The notes: generated by a model from the letters alone, not told the origin. Positions 51,349 through 59,556 are shown, counted from the stretch's first letter. The stretch: 64,000 bases of DNA from SXOA01 sp051004015 (GCA_051004015.1 JBPCKT010000047.1:62001-126000); one strand, 5' to 3'. Translations and numbers: made by a program.

Positions 51349-52422
51349 TTACACTTCGACGTTCTTGGGCCTTCCCGGCACCTGACCATTCAGATTACGG
51401 TGGGCGACCAGCTCCGCACAAATGCTGACGGCGATTTCGGGCACGGTCTGGCTGCCGATGTCGATGCCGAGCGGGGCATGGACTTTCGCCAGCGACTCCG
51501 CGGAAATCCCTTCCGCCAAGAGGTCATCGAAGATCATTTTGATCTTCCGCCGGCTGCCGATGAGGCCGACGTAGCGAGCGCCGCGGTTGACGAGGTGCAG
51601 CAGCGCTTCCTCGTCGTGGTTGTGTCCGCGGGTCACTATCAGGCAGTAGGTGTCCGGCGAAATTTCGAGACTGGGCAGAACTTGATCGATATTGCCGGCA
51701 ATCAGCCGTTGGGCCTTGGGAAACCGTTCGTGGGCCACGTACTCTTCCCGGTCGTCCACCACCCACAAATCAAAATCAAGCTGCACCGCCAGGTCTCCCA
51801 CCGCCTTTCCCACGTGCCCGCCGCCGACAATCACCAGGCGGCAGCGGGGAAGGACCGGCAGGAAAGCGATGCCGCCTAACGCGTAGGGCCGCGGGCGGGA
51901 GACCAGGGGACGAAGTTGCAGCAAAACCGCGTCTGGCGGATGGCCTTCCGCGTGTAAGGACGACAGGCATGAGCCGGCGGCATCGAACAGGTAACTCGTC
52001 GGCGCTCTCAGCCCGCTCGCTTCAGCGTCGAAGACAATGGCTTCCGTCACACCCTGGCCGGCAGCAATCCGCTCGGCGAGCGTTTGAAAGTACCGCCTGC
52101 TCTCGTCGCCGCCAGAAATCGGCTCGACCAGGATTTGCATCCGCCCGCCGCAGATCAGGCCGTCGTCCCAGCCGTAATCGCTGTCGAGCTGGAACTTGCA
52201 GACTTCGCTCCGGTTTTCCTGGAGCAAGCCGAGGGCCCGCCGCTTGACCTCCGCCTCCACGCAGCCGCCGCCGAGGGTTCCCTGCTGCGAGCCATCCTCA
52301 AAGACCAACATGGTCGCTCCCGCCTTCTGCGGCGTGGAGCCCCGCGTTTCCACCAGGCGGCAATAGGCCAGCGGCGTCTGGGTTTCGAGGGCGGAAAGCA
52401 GGCGGCGGACAATGTCTCGCAT
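51349..52422 (-). CDS. XdhC/CoxI family maturation protein
   Basis: The product has 357 residues. The N-terminal XdhC domain (LAYCRLVETRGSTPQKAGATM, GTLGGGCVEAEVKRRAL, CGGRMQILVEPI) and the C-terminal Rossmann domain (CRLVIVGGGHVGKAVGDLAVQ and YVGLIGSRRKIKMIF) are both present. XdhC inserts sulfurated molybdenum cofactor into xanthine dehydrogenase or related hydroxylases. It is the middle gene of a leftward operon (monooxygenase-XdhC-MocA). The C-terminus ends RNLNGQVPGRPKNVEV. No molybdenum hydroxylase gene is adjacent. Confidence 0.92.
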   Translation of the reverse strand: MRDIVRRLLSALETQTPLAYCRLVETRGSTPQKAGATMLVFEDGSQQGTLGGGCVEAEVKRRALGLLQENRSEVCKFQLDSDYGWDDGLICGGRMQILVEPISGGDESRRYFQTLAERIAAGQGVTEAIVFDAEASGLRAPTSYLFDAAGSCLSSLHAEGHPPDAVLLQLRPLVSRPRPYALGGIAFLPVLPRCRLVIVGGGHVGKAVGDLAVQLDFDLWVVDDREEYVAHERFPKAQRLIAGNIDQVLPSLEISPDTYCLIVTRGHNHDEEALLHLVNRGARYVGLIGSRRKIKMIFDDLLAEGISAESLAKVHAPLGIDIGSQTVPEIAVSICAELVAHRNLNGQVPGRPKNVEV

Positions 52423-52428
52423 GAAGAG

Positions 52429-52740
52429 CTAACCCACTGGCTCCAGAATCTGCAAGGAGACTTTCTTCACAAAGTCCTTCACCTTGGGGCGGTACGCCAT
52501 CATGTGCGGCGCGATGAGGTGTGTCTCCAGGGCGGCCACGCTCTCCCATTTTTCCACGACCACGACGACATCATCCCGCAGCGGCCCCTGCACCGGCAAA
52601 TGCGTGGCGTGATCGACCGACGGAAAGTACTCCAGGCACCCTTTTTCCGCGAGCACCAGCGGCACGAGTTTGCGGAACTCCGCCAGGAACTCCGCACGCT
52701 TGCCGCCATTGAGCTCAATCGAAGCCAGCACGACAATCAT
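52429..52740 (-). CDS. Antibiotic biosynthesis monooxygenase (ABM) domain protein
   Basis: The product has 103 residues from the ATG at 52740, preceded by GGGAGG with 5-bp spacing; an open extension to 52764 lacks a better site. The ABM fold is shown by MIVVLASIELNGGKRAEFLAEF, GCLEYFPSVDHATHLPVQ and VVVVEKWESVAALETHLIAPHM. Members are small ferredoxin-like-fold quinol or heme-related monooxygenases. It is the first gene of the leftward XdhC/MocA operon (6-bp gap), so it may work in the same pathway. Confidence 0.88.
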   Translation of the reverse strand: MIVVLASIELNGGKRAEFLAEFRKLVPLVLAEKGCLEYFPSVDHATHLPVQGPLRDDVVVVVEKWESVAALETHLIAPHMMAYRPKVKDFVKKVSLQILEPVG

Positions 52741-52844
52741 GGAGTCCTCCCGCACAATGAACACCCGCTTGCCCTCTTATTGTGAAGCCGCCCCAGTGGC
52801 GGAACAATAGGGCATTGTCCGCAGTATCACCTGAGCATTTCGCC

Positions 52845-53759
52845 ATGCAGATTCCCCTCAGCGTCGAAACCGCCGTCTTGGGCCGTTACTCCGCCGCCTC
52901 GAAAACCGTCGAGCCCGCCCTGTGTTGCCCGGTGAGCTACGACCGCAAATACCTGGAGGTCCTTCCCGCCGAGCTCATCGAGCGGGATTACGGCTGCGGC
53001 GATCCTTCCCGTTTCGTAAAACCGGAAGAGATCGTGCTGGACCTCGGTTCGGGGGGCGGAAAGATTTGCTACATCGCTTCGCAGATTGTCGGGCCCAAGG
53101 GGCGGGTCATCGGCGTCGACATGAATGACGATATGCTCGCCCTGGCCCGCAAATATCAACAGGAAATCGCCGGCCGCATCGGCTGGGACAACGTGACCTT
53201 TCACCGCGGCCGGATCCAAGACCTGGCTCTCTCCCTCGACCAGCTCGATGCGCTGATGCTGGCCTCCGGGCCGATCGTATCGACCCAGGATTACCTCGCT
53301 CTGCACAGGCAGATTGAACAGACTCGCCGCATCGCACCTTTGATCCCCAGGGAATCCATCGACGTCGTCCTGTCCAACTGCGTCCTGAACCTCGTCGACG
53401 AAGCCGACCGCGAGCAGCTCTTCCGCGAGGTCTTCCGCGTGCTCCACCCCGGCGGACGGGCCGTCATCAGCGATATCGTCAGCAGCCGCCCTGTCCCTGC
53501 TGAGCTCAAAGCCGACCCGACCCTGTGGAGCGGCTGCATCAGTGGGGCCTTCGAAGAGCAAGAATTCCTGCGAGCTTTCTCGGCTGCCGGCTTTGGCAGC
53601 GCACTGCTTGTCACGCGGCAAGTGGAACCTTGGACGGTGGTCGAAGGAATTGAATTCCGCAGCGTCACCGCGCGTGCGTACAAGGCGGACCGGACCCTGC
53701 TTCCCGAACCTGAAGTGAAATTGGACATTTCTTGCTCCGGCCAGGAAGAGTGCTGCTAA
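52845..53759 (+). CDS. ArsM-like SAM-dependent methyltransferase
   Basis: The product has 304 residues from the ATG at 52845. The SAM site is VLDLGSGGGKICYIASQ (64-80) with the acidic VIGVDMNDDML. Three Cys at the positions expected for arsenite methyltransferases are present: Cys51 in YGCGDP, Cys179 in SNCVLNLV and Cys231 in SGCISGAF. Compared with classic ArsM there are about 40 extra residues (about 128-168) before the SNC block, as in a planctomycete/cyanobacterial subfamily. The N-terminus has a CC pair (27-28) and the C-terminus ends CSGQEECC, possibly for metalloid handling. Without ars genes nearby the arsenic role remains inference. Confidence 0.85.
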   Translation: MQIPLSVETAVLGRYSAASKTVEPALCCPVSYDRKYLEVLPAELIERDYGCGDPSRFVKPEEIVLDLGSGGGKICYIASQIVGPKGRVIGVDMNDDMLALARKYQQEIAGRIGWDNVTFHRGRIQDLALSLDQLDALMLASGPIVSTQDYLALHRQIEQTRRIAPLIPRESIDVVLSNCVLNLVDEADREQLFREVFRVLHPGGRAVISDIVSSRPVPAELKADPTLWSGCISGAFEEQEFLRAFSAAGFGSALLVTRQVEPWTVVEGIEFRSVTARAYKADRTLLPEPEVKLDISCSGQEECC

Positions 53760-53786
53760 GCAGTCAGCGTCAATACGTCGGAATGG

Positions 53787-54023
53787 CTAAGACGAAGCCC
53801 GCTGCTTACGGATGGGGCCGGTGATCTGAATGCGCAGCGGCTCCCCTTCGAGGTCTTTGGGAAGGGTGCTGCGAATCTGCTTGGTGTCGGATTCCAGATG
53901 TACCGTGATGGCGGGACCTCCCGGCGCCGATTCGTCGATATCCACGCCGCAGACGCCGGGCTTTTGCAGCAGCTCGGCGGAGTGGCGGCGCTTGATTTCC
54001 TTGAGCTTGTCGACGGTAGCCAT
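53787..54023 (-). CDS. Small protein related to the N-terminal domain of the adjacent protease
   Basis: The product has 78 residues. Residues about 20-70 (KPGVCGVDIDESAPGGPAIT and KQIRSTLPKDLEGEPLRIQI) resemble the segment near residues 55-112 of the trypsin-like protein encoded next to it (GASNIVGVGIDEKHVDGVPS and LSKTETIPKQVNGIPTDVEE). Both read as [GV]xGVxID...GxxxIxxxLxS...LPxxIxGxPxxI. It lies downstream of that gene on the same strand. It may be a free-standing inhibitor-, chaperone- or pro-domain-like partner. Function is unknown. Confidence 0.75.
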   Translation of the reverse strand: MATVDKLKEIKRRHSAELLQKPGVCGVDIDESAPGGPAITVHLESDTKQIRSTLPKDLEGEPLRIQITGPIRKQRASS

Positions 54024-54080
54024 GGTGGCCTCCTGAAGGAGAGTTTTTCTCGACTGCTCATCTTACCCCTGGCACTCTTT

Positions 54081-55202
54081 TCAGGCGAGGCTGACCTTGA
54101 GCTTCGCGAACACATCCTGGATGTGGTTGGCGAACGTCAGACTGCCGTTGGTAGCCCCCGCAAATAGCAGGCCGACTACCTTGTTGGTAGCCCTTTCCAG
54201 AATGGCCGAGCCGGAATCGCCCGAATCGCTGAAGCGCTTGCCGCTCAGGCCGCGAACGGCGATCTGGTCCTGGAACACGACATTGCCGACGTCGTAGGGA
54301 ATCGTGACGTCGAACGAGACACTGGAGACACGCCCCGCACGATAGGAGGTGGTCCGCCCGAATTTATGCACTACGGTATCCACGGTCGCGGTGGCCACGC
54401 CTTGCGGCGCGCCGATGAACATAATATTACGCGTGGCGATGCCGGCGCTTTTGAGCTTGGCGATCGCGCCGTCCACTAAATTGTCCGTGCGGTCCGCCCG
54501 CAGCTTGATCCAGCGGGTCAGGCTGGCGACCTGGTCGGTCGCCGCATTCCCACCGTCGAGAAAGCCGGGCTGAAAAATGGGGGAACCGGCGGGAATCGTG
54601 ATCCGGGTAACTCCACCGGCGTCAACGCCGTTTTCGCCCGCAATGACATGGTTGTTGCTGAGGATGTATTTATTTCCCTGAGCGTCCTTGACCAGCAGAC
54701 CAAACGTGCCGGCCATGACGAACTGTCCGCCAGGAATTTGAAAACCCACGGAGCTGCCCGGCGGAGCGGGACGGATTTTCTGCCGCGGATTAGGCATGGC
54801 CTCTGCCTGGGGGGCGGCGGCAACGCGACGGGCCGAGGCTTTCTTCTTGCCCTGGGGAACAATGTTCCCGACCTCCTCCACATCGGTCGGAATGCCGTTG
54901 ACCTGCTTGGGAATGGTTTCGGTTTTGGAGAGGCTGGAAGGAGCGACCTTGGACCGGACCAGGAACTTGATGGACTGGACCCCTGAGGGAACTCCATCGA
55001 CGTGCTTTTCGTCGATCCCGACCCCCACGATGTTGCTCGCCCCCGAGGCCGCCAAGGCGCTGGCCCGAAAGCCGAATGCGGCCAGCGGCGTGGCGGCGGC
55101 ATTCGCGGTGAGATACCGGCTGGACATTTCCTGCTTGGCCGCGGCCAGGCCGGCCATGATGGACGAAGTGGCTGCGGAAAACGCGGTGAGCTGCAGAGTC
55201 AT
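54081..55202 (-). CDS. Trypsin-like serine protease with N-terminal pro-domain-like region
   Basis: The product has 373 residues. The catalytic triad is legible: His185 in LSNNHVIAGEN, Asp244 in LVDGAIAKL and Ser330 in SDSGDSGSAIL. The Ser motif (GDSGSA) and the surrounding beta-strands (FGLLVKDAQGNKYILS, VVHKFGRTTSYRAGRVSSV) fit the trypsin-like fold, as in the Nal1-type group. No clear secretion signal is present; the first 55 residues are Ala-rich and hydrophobic only in part. Residues 55-112 match the small protein encoded at 53787-54023. It is on the opposite strand from the ArsM-like gene. Confidence 0.85.
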   Translation of the reverse strand: MTLQLTAFSAATSSIMAGLAAAKQEMSSRYLTANAAATPLAAFGFRASALAASGASNIVGVGIDEKHVDGVPSGVQSIKFLVRSKVAPSSLSKTETIPKQVNGIPTDVEEVGNIVPQGKKKASARRVAAAPQAEAMPNPRQKIRPAPPGSSVGFQIPGGQFVMAGTFGLLVKDAQGNKYILSNNHVIAGENGVDAGGVTRITIPAGSPIFQPGFLDGGNAATDQVASLTRWIKLRADRTDNLVDGAIAKLKSAGIATRNIMFIGAPQGVATATVDTVVHKFGRTTSYRAGRVSSVSFDVTIPYDVGNVVFQDQIAVRGLSGKRFSDSGDSGSAILERATNKVVGLLFAGATNGSLTFANHIQDVFAKLKVSLA

Positions 55203-55306
55203 AGACTGCCCCTTTCCAGAATGTGAGAAACGGCGACCAAGACAAGATTGTGACGAATTCGCCGCGCCGATTGCAATGGCCTAAATAGGTCATGGAGCGC
55301 CAGTCA

Positions 55307-56044
55307 TCACGGAATTTCCTCCTGACCTTCCAACTCCTCGTCCGGGTCTGTCCAAATCGCCCGCCCCTCGGCTTCCAGGTGCTCGAAGTTAGGGAAGGAG
55401 GTGATCGGGGCCTCAACCTTCATTCGGTCCTTGAGCTCCCCCGCAAACCCGGCGATCAGCGTGTTGTAGACCTTGAGCCTCTCGCAAAGCTGCGTCAGGT
55501 CGCGGCTTTCCCAGTATTCTCCTTCGTCCTGAACCTTCTCCACGATGCCGAGGGACTGGGCGGCGTCGAGCATCTTGATGAGATTCAGATGGCAGCGGAG
55601 AAAATTCTCCTGCCCGCCGGCCTTGGGGTTGCTGGCGTACTGCGTTTTGCAAAACGATTGCCACGACCAACCGGTCAGCCCTGTTTCCATCCGCTCCCCG
55701 TCCGGCGCGGTGACAAACTCCGGATAAAGCGCCAGCCCAAAATCCGCCGGCTCGCACCCTTCCCCCACCGCCACAAAAAACCCAATCAAATGCGTCGGCG
55801 TGACGGAGATCCAGTCCTCCTCCCCCTGCTTCAAATACCGGGAGCCATGCAGCAACAGCGTGATCGGCACATCCCGCCGGCCATGCTCGAATTCACAGGC
55901 ATCCCCCGTGAGTTCAAACACCTCCGTCACCAGGCGGAACGGCAGCTCTTTGGCCGTGGCCTGGAGCTTTTCGATGAGGCAGCGGGCCTCCATTGCGGAG
56001 GTGGCGGCGGGCGCTTTGAGAGTGAAGTGAAGGGTGAGGCCCAT
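55307..56044 (-). CDS. Hypothetical soluble protein
   Basis: The product has 245 residues with no signal peptide or membrane segment. It starts MGLTLHFTLKAPAATSAMEA, an Ala/Gly-rich helical opening, followed by mixed alpha/beta sequence (LPFRLVTEVFELTGDACEFE, LIGFFVAVGEGCEPADFGLA and LYPEFVTAPDG). The C-terminus is acidic (FEHLEAEGRAIWTDPDEELEGQEEIP). I do not recognise a family. Spacing to the genes on either side is about 80-100 bp. Confidence 0.7.
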   Translation of the reverse strand: MGLTLHFTLKAPAATSAMEARCLIEKLQATAKELPFRLVTEVFELTGDACEFEHGRRDVPITLLLHGSRYLKQGEEDWISVTPTHLIGFFVAVGEGCEPADFGLALYPEFVTAPDGERMETGLTGWSWQSFCKTQYASNPKAGGQENFLRCHLNLIKMLDAAQSLGIVEKVQDEGEYWESRDLTQLCERLKVYNTLIAGFAGELKDRMKVEAPITSFPNFEHLEAEGRAIWTDPDEELEGQEEIP

Positions 56045-56125
56045 GGAAGGTGTCGGGTTGATTGAGTTCGTAGAGAAGACGAGTCACCTAAACACTGGAT
56101 ACGCTTACGCGATAATTGCCGGTGT

Positions 56126-56488
56126 TCACGGGTTCCTCTTCTCTATTCGGGTTTGTACCGGTGAATTCGCAATACCTTTGCGTGGAATTTCTGGAACTGC
56201 CATTTGTAACCGATTGCAGAGGTCGATGGCTGCGGCATGCAGCGACTGGCCCGTGGCTGCGGCCCAGAGGTCCAACTGGTTTCCGGCAGAGCCGCACTTG
56301 AAGCAGCGATAGGCGTCCTTCTGGAGATTGGCGGAGAACGTTCGGCCGCGACGCGTGCCGGCCGGGTGCAACGGACAGACGCCCCGGACCTGATTGCCGC
56401 TCGTCTCGGATGCCTGGACCTTCAACAGGTCCAGCACCTGCGTCATGCTGACGAGTTGCCGCAGAGCTTTGAAATCGACGCTTGGCAC
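56126..56488 (-). CDS. Stand-alone CHC2 zinc-finger (DnaG-like) protein bracketed by inverted repeats
   Basis: The product has 120 residues from a GTG at 56488. The CHC2 motif of DNA primase is present: Cys38-Pro-Leu-His41 and Cys62-Phe-Lys-Cys65 in CPLHPAGT...CFKCGSAGNQLDLW. No Toprim or helicase domain follows. Perfect 22-bp inverted repeats lie immediately on both sides (56128-56149 and 56500-56521); the right one is 12 bp upstream of the start and the left one encodes the last residues RIEKRNP and the stop. CHC2 proteins of this type are found in primases and, in some bacteria, beside mobile elements. Here it may be part of a mobile unit. Confidence 0.82.
   Translation of the reverse strand: MPSVDFKALRQLVSMTQVLDLLKVQASETSGNQVRGVCPLHPAGTRRGRTFSANLQKDAYRCFKCGSAGNQLDLWAAATGQSLHAAAIDLCNRLQMAVPEIPRKGIANSPVQTRIEKRNP
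56128..56149 (+). repeat. 22-bp inverted repeat, left arm
   Basis: The arm starts ACGGGTTCCTCTTC and continues through TCTATTCG. It is exactly reverse-complementary to 56500-56521 with no mismatch. It contains the stop codon (TGA, complement of 56126-56128, shares one base) and the last codons of the CHC2 gene. The two arms enclose 350 bp. Confidence 0.9.
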
Positions 56489-56499
56489 CGTTCACCGCG

Positions 56500-56521
56500 C
56501 GAATAGAGAAGAGGAACCCGT
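56500..56521 (-). repeat. 22-bp inverted repeat, right arm
   Basis: This is an exact reverse complement of 56128-56149 and lies upstream of the CHC2 GTG start, so it could carry its expression signals. Flanking bases do not extend the match, and I see no obvious target-site duplication at the outer edges. Confidence 0.9.
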
Positions 56522-56591
56522 AACTTATCGCCAGGGATTTCGTCCGTGCCTTTGAGACGATCTCACTTCTATGCCAGCAGATACATCAATT

Positions 56592-57359
56592 TCAACAGGG
56601 CTTTGTTGGTGGATCGGAAGAGCGGCCATCGCCCAACGGAAATGAATCAAGCACTCGGTCGATGATCGCTTGAAGGCAGTATCGCTTCGTTCGGCGAACA
56701 CGATTTAGAAACGCCGGGTGGTATGTCCGGAAAGAAAGCGCGGGCAAGTGTCCCGCCGAGATATGCGATAATTCATTGACCGGGTGTCCGTTAACTGCTC
56801 GAAACTCGGCGTCGGGAAAGGCATGTCGGATGATGCCGTCGTATCGAGGTCCAGTCAGAAAAATTACAACGTCAGGCCGGAGAATGTCTATCTCTTGCGC
56901 TACGATATTGCCCTGAATCGCCAGAATGGCCTCCAGGTGGGGTGAGTAAATAGTTTGCTGGCCTTTATGGTTCAGCTTGAACAAATTAGTCCACATGACT
57001 GAACGACGATTACTGTCGGTGACTTGGCCGTGCAATGCCTGCCGCAGCGAGGCAAAGTATCTCCCGAAAGTCCCATGACCATATTCTGCAATGTCGAATT
57101 TCCGATAGACAGCCAAGCATTGGTCGATATTGGAGGCTTCGAGAAACGCCAGGTAATCACATTCGAGCCAACCGTTGTTTTCCTGCCCGACAACGACGAC
57201 CTTCGGTTTTGACGCCTCATATCCGTCATCGACGGCAAGCAGAAATGGCCCGTTCAATTGCTTCAATATCGAGCTTGCGTCGCAGCCGACCCGCTCGCAT
57301 ACGACGGACCGATCGATTAGTGGAGAATATGCGACGTTCAGTCGGTCTTGAAGTATCAC
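56592..57359 (-). CDS. Uracil-DNA-glycosylase-like-fold protein of unknown function
   Basis: The product has 255 residues. Strand-loop blocks KVVVVGQENNGW, SVMWTNLFKLN, LRPDVVIFLTGPRYDGIIRHA and TYHPAFLNRVRRTK recall the uracil-DNA glycosylase superfamily: an N-terminal phosphate-site loop, a central W.N block and a C-terminal HP motif. None matches a canonical active site (GQDPYH or HPSPLS) exactly. The DNA is AT-richer than its neighbours and the gene lies next to the inverted-repeat-bracketed CHC2 gene, hinting at transfer. It could also be an unrelated restriction- or nuclease-associated protein. Confidence in the fold is moderate, in function low. Confidence 0.6.
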   Translation of the reverse strand: MILQDRLNVAYSPLIDRSVVCERVGCDASSILKQLNGPFLLAVDDGYEASKPKVVVVGQENNGWLECDYLAFLEASNIDQCLAVYRKFDIAEYGHGTFGRYFASLRQALHGQVTDSNRRSVMWTNLFKLNHKGQQTIYSPHLEAILAIQGNIVAQEIDILRPDVVIFLTGPRYDGIIRHAFPDAEFRAVNGHPVNELSHISAGHLPALSFRTYHPAFLNRVRRTKRYCLQAIIDRVLDSFPLGDGRSSDPPTKPC

Positions 57360-57390
57360 GGAATACGTCTTTACCCTAGGGGAGAGGAAG

Positions 57391-58848
57391 TTACGCCAGC
57401 AGCTCCCTGACCACCTTCCCCGCCACGTCGGTCAAACGGAAGTCGCGGCCTTGGTACCGGTAGATGAGCCGCTCGTGGTCGATGCCCAGGAGGCTGAGCA
57501 TCGTGGCGTGGAGGTCGTTGACTTCGACGATGTTTTCGACCGCGTTGTAGCCCAGGTCGTCGGTCGAGCCCCAGGTGATGCCGCCTTTGATGCCGCCGCC
57601 GCAGAGCCAGCAGGAGAAGCCTTTGATGTGATGATCGCGGCCGTTCCCCTGGGCCATCGGCGTGCGGCCGAACTCGCCGTGCCAGAGGATGAGAGTGTCC
57701 TTCAGCATGTCGCGGTTCTTCAGGTCGGTGATGAGGGCGTAGCATCCCTGGTCCACTTCCTTGGCGGTGCCGGCGACGTGGTCCTTCACGCTGCCATGAT
57801 GGTCCCAGTCGCGATGATAAAGCTGGATGAACCGCACCCCCCGCTCGGCCAGGCGGCGGGCGAGGAGGCAATTGGCGGCAAAGGTGCCGTCGGAGCCCTT
57901 GGTGCCGTAGAGATCGAGCACATTTTGCGGCTCGGCGGAAACGTCCATCAGGTCGGGAACACTGGTCTGCATCTTGAACGCCAGCTCGTACTGGGCGATG
58001 CGGGTGGCGATTTCGGGGTCGTCCACCGCCTCGTTTTCCAGACGGTTGAGTGAGGCGGCGCTGGCCACGATTTCCTGTTGCTGCTCGAGAGAGACACCGG
58101 CGGGGCGGTTGACGTACAGCACGGGGTCCCCCTTACTCCGCAGCTCCACACCCTGATACCGGCTGGGGAGAAAGCCGCTGTGCCACTGCCGGCTGGCGAT
58201 GGGCTGGGCCTGGCCGAATTTGCCGGTGGAGGTGAGCACGACAAAGCCGGGAAGGTTGTCGGTCTCCGCCCCCAGGCCGTACGTGAGCCAGGAGCCGAAC
58301 GCCGGCCGGCCGGAAATGGTGGTTCCCGTGTTGAAGTAGGTGTGAGCCGGGTCGTGGTTGATGGCCTGTGTGCGGAGGGAGTTGACGATGCAGATATCGT
58401 CCGCGATTTCGCCGATCTTGGGGAAGATTTCGGCAATCTGCTGGCCGGACTTCCCAAACTTCTTGAACGGATGCTGCGGACCAAAGCAGTTCAGCTTAGC
58501 TCCCTGCAACTGAGCAATCGGCTGTCCCTTGGTGAAAGACTCCGGCATCGGGTTGCCGTGCATTTCGGCCAGCTTGGGCTTGAAGTCGAAGGTTTCCAGG
58601 TGCGAGGGTCCGCCCGCCATCGTGAGGATAATGACCCGCTTGGCCTTGGGGGCGAGATGGAAGGGATTGATGATGCCGCGAGACTTGGCCGCAGCACCAG
58701 AATCCGCGCCCAGGAGCAATCGCTGGCTAGCAGCCTCGCCAAGCATCGCCGCGAGAGCTGTTGCGCCGATGCCGCTGGCGGCGCGGCCGAGGAAGGCGCG
58801 GCGAGGGAGGGGGGCTTGGAAGTGGGTGGGGAAGAGGGAGTAGGACAT
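57391..58848 (-). CDS. DUF1501 domain-containing exported protein, 2
   Basis: The product has 485 residues from the ATG at 58848; the frame runs further to 59013 without family similarity. A twin-Arg-like signal (PRRAFLGRAASGIGATALAAML) precedes the DUF1501 core: VIILTMAGGPSHLETFDFKP, ILWHGEFGRTPMAQGNGRDHH and MLSLLGIDHERLIYRYQGRDF. It lies on the same strand as the DUF1549/DUF1553 gene but is separated from it by the Uma2 gene; such pairs are usually adjacent in planctomycetes. The biochemical role of the pair is not established. Confidence 0.93.
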   Translation of the reverse strand: MSYSLFPTHFQAPLPRRAFLGRAASGIGATALAAMLGEAASQRLLLGADSGAAAKSRGIINPFHLAPKAKRVIILTMAGGPSHLETFDFKPKLAEMHGNPMPESFTKGQPIAQLQGAKLNCFGPQHPFKKFGKSGQQIAEIFPKIGEIADDICIVNSLRTQAINHDPAHTYFNTGTTISGRPAFGSWLTYGLGAETDNLPGFVVLTSTGKFGQAQPIASRQWHSGFLPSRYQGVELRSKGDPVLYVNRPAGVSLEQQQEIVASAASLNRLENEAVDDPEIATRIAQYELAFKMQTSVPDLMDVSAEPQNVLDLYGTKGSDGTFAANCLLARRLAERGVRFIQLYHRDWDHHGSVKDHVAGTAKEVDQGCYALITDLKNRDMLKDTLILWHGEFGRTPMAQGNGRDHHIKGFSCWLCGGGIKGGITWGSTDDLGYNAVENIVEVNDLHATMLSLLGIDHERLIYRYQGRDFRLTDVAGKVVRELLA

Positions 58849-58897
58849 TTCGGTAGTGGGACGATGAGATTGGGAGCGAGCGAGGGATTTCAAAAAA

Positions 58898-59542
58898 CTA
58901 TTCGTCGTCCTCGTGACTAACTGCCAAGTCAAGGAGCCGTTTGAGAGGCAGCTTGAAGCCCGGCAACAGGGGTGTCTTGTAAATTTCACTTTCCTCGACG
59001 ACCCGCTTCGCAAGTTTGGCCGGCGGCTGAAAATAGACAGTCATCGTTTTCTGAAAGCGGTCGATGACCCAGTATTCTTTCGCGCCAAGCTCCAGATACT
59101 CGTCGCGTTTTTCCTCGTAGTCGCGGAGGAAGGCTCGTTTGCCTGGACCGACGAACTCAACGATGATGCTCGGCAAATCCCGCTTGGACCGAATCGGCCG
59201 GCCATAACCAATCCAAATCGCTCGGTCTACTCGCCGAATTCCGACGCGCGTTTTCACTTCTCGTTCGGTCATCGTCGCATCCAGGCATTTGCCTTGCCGA
59301 TGCTCATATTTGTACTTTCGAAGCAAGAATTCCAGTTCACCATTGGGATTTGCTTCGCCGTCAGAAGGAGGAGGAGACACGACAACAACTCCGTTGATTA
59401 ATTCATACCGGTAGCGCGGGTCAACATCTTCAAACTCAATCGCTTCAAACTCATCGGGCGTCATCAAGATGCCCGCCGAATCGGCGGCGAGCAGCCTCGT
59501 CGGCCGGGGAAGCATTTTTTTGCGGGGGTAAAGGGCGTTCAT
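58898..59542 (-). CDS. Uma2 family endonuclease-like protein
   Basis: The product has 214 residues. The Uma2 (DUF820) signature is visible: MTPDEFEAIEFEDVDPRYRYE, YELINGVVVVSPPPSDGEAN, VDRAIWIGYGRP, DLPSIIVEFVGPGKRAF and DEYLELGAKEYWVIDRFQKT. The Asp and Glu-x-Val residues of these blocks form a PD-(D/E)XK-like nuclease site. The family is widespread in planctomycetes and cyanobacteria, and its target is unknown. Insertion here between the usual DUF1501 and DUF1549/1553 partners suggests a later arrival. An AGTACT double-hairpin repeat lies just upstream. Confidence 0.9.
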   Translation of the reverse strand: MNALYPRKKMLPRPTRLLAADSAGILMTPDEFEAIEFEDVDPRYRYELINGVVVVSPPPSDGEANPNGELEFLLRKYKYEHRQGKCLDATMTEREVKTRVGIRRVDRAIWIGYGRPIRSKRDLPSIIVEFVGPGKRAFLRDYEEKRDEYLELGAKEYWVIDRFQKTMTVYFQPPAKLAKRVVEESEIYKTPLLPGFKLPLKRLLDLAVSHEDDE

Positions 59543-59556
59543 GGCGTTCTCCGGAT

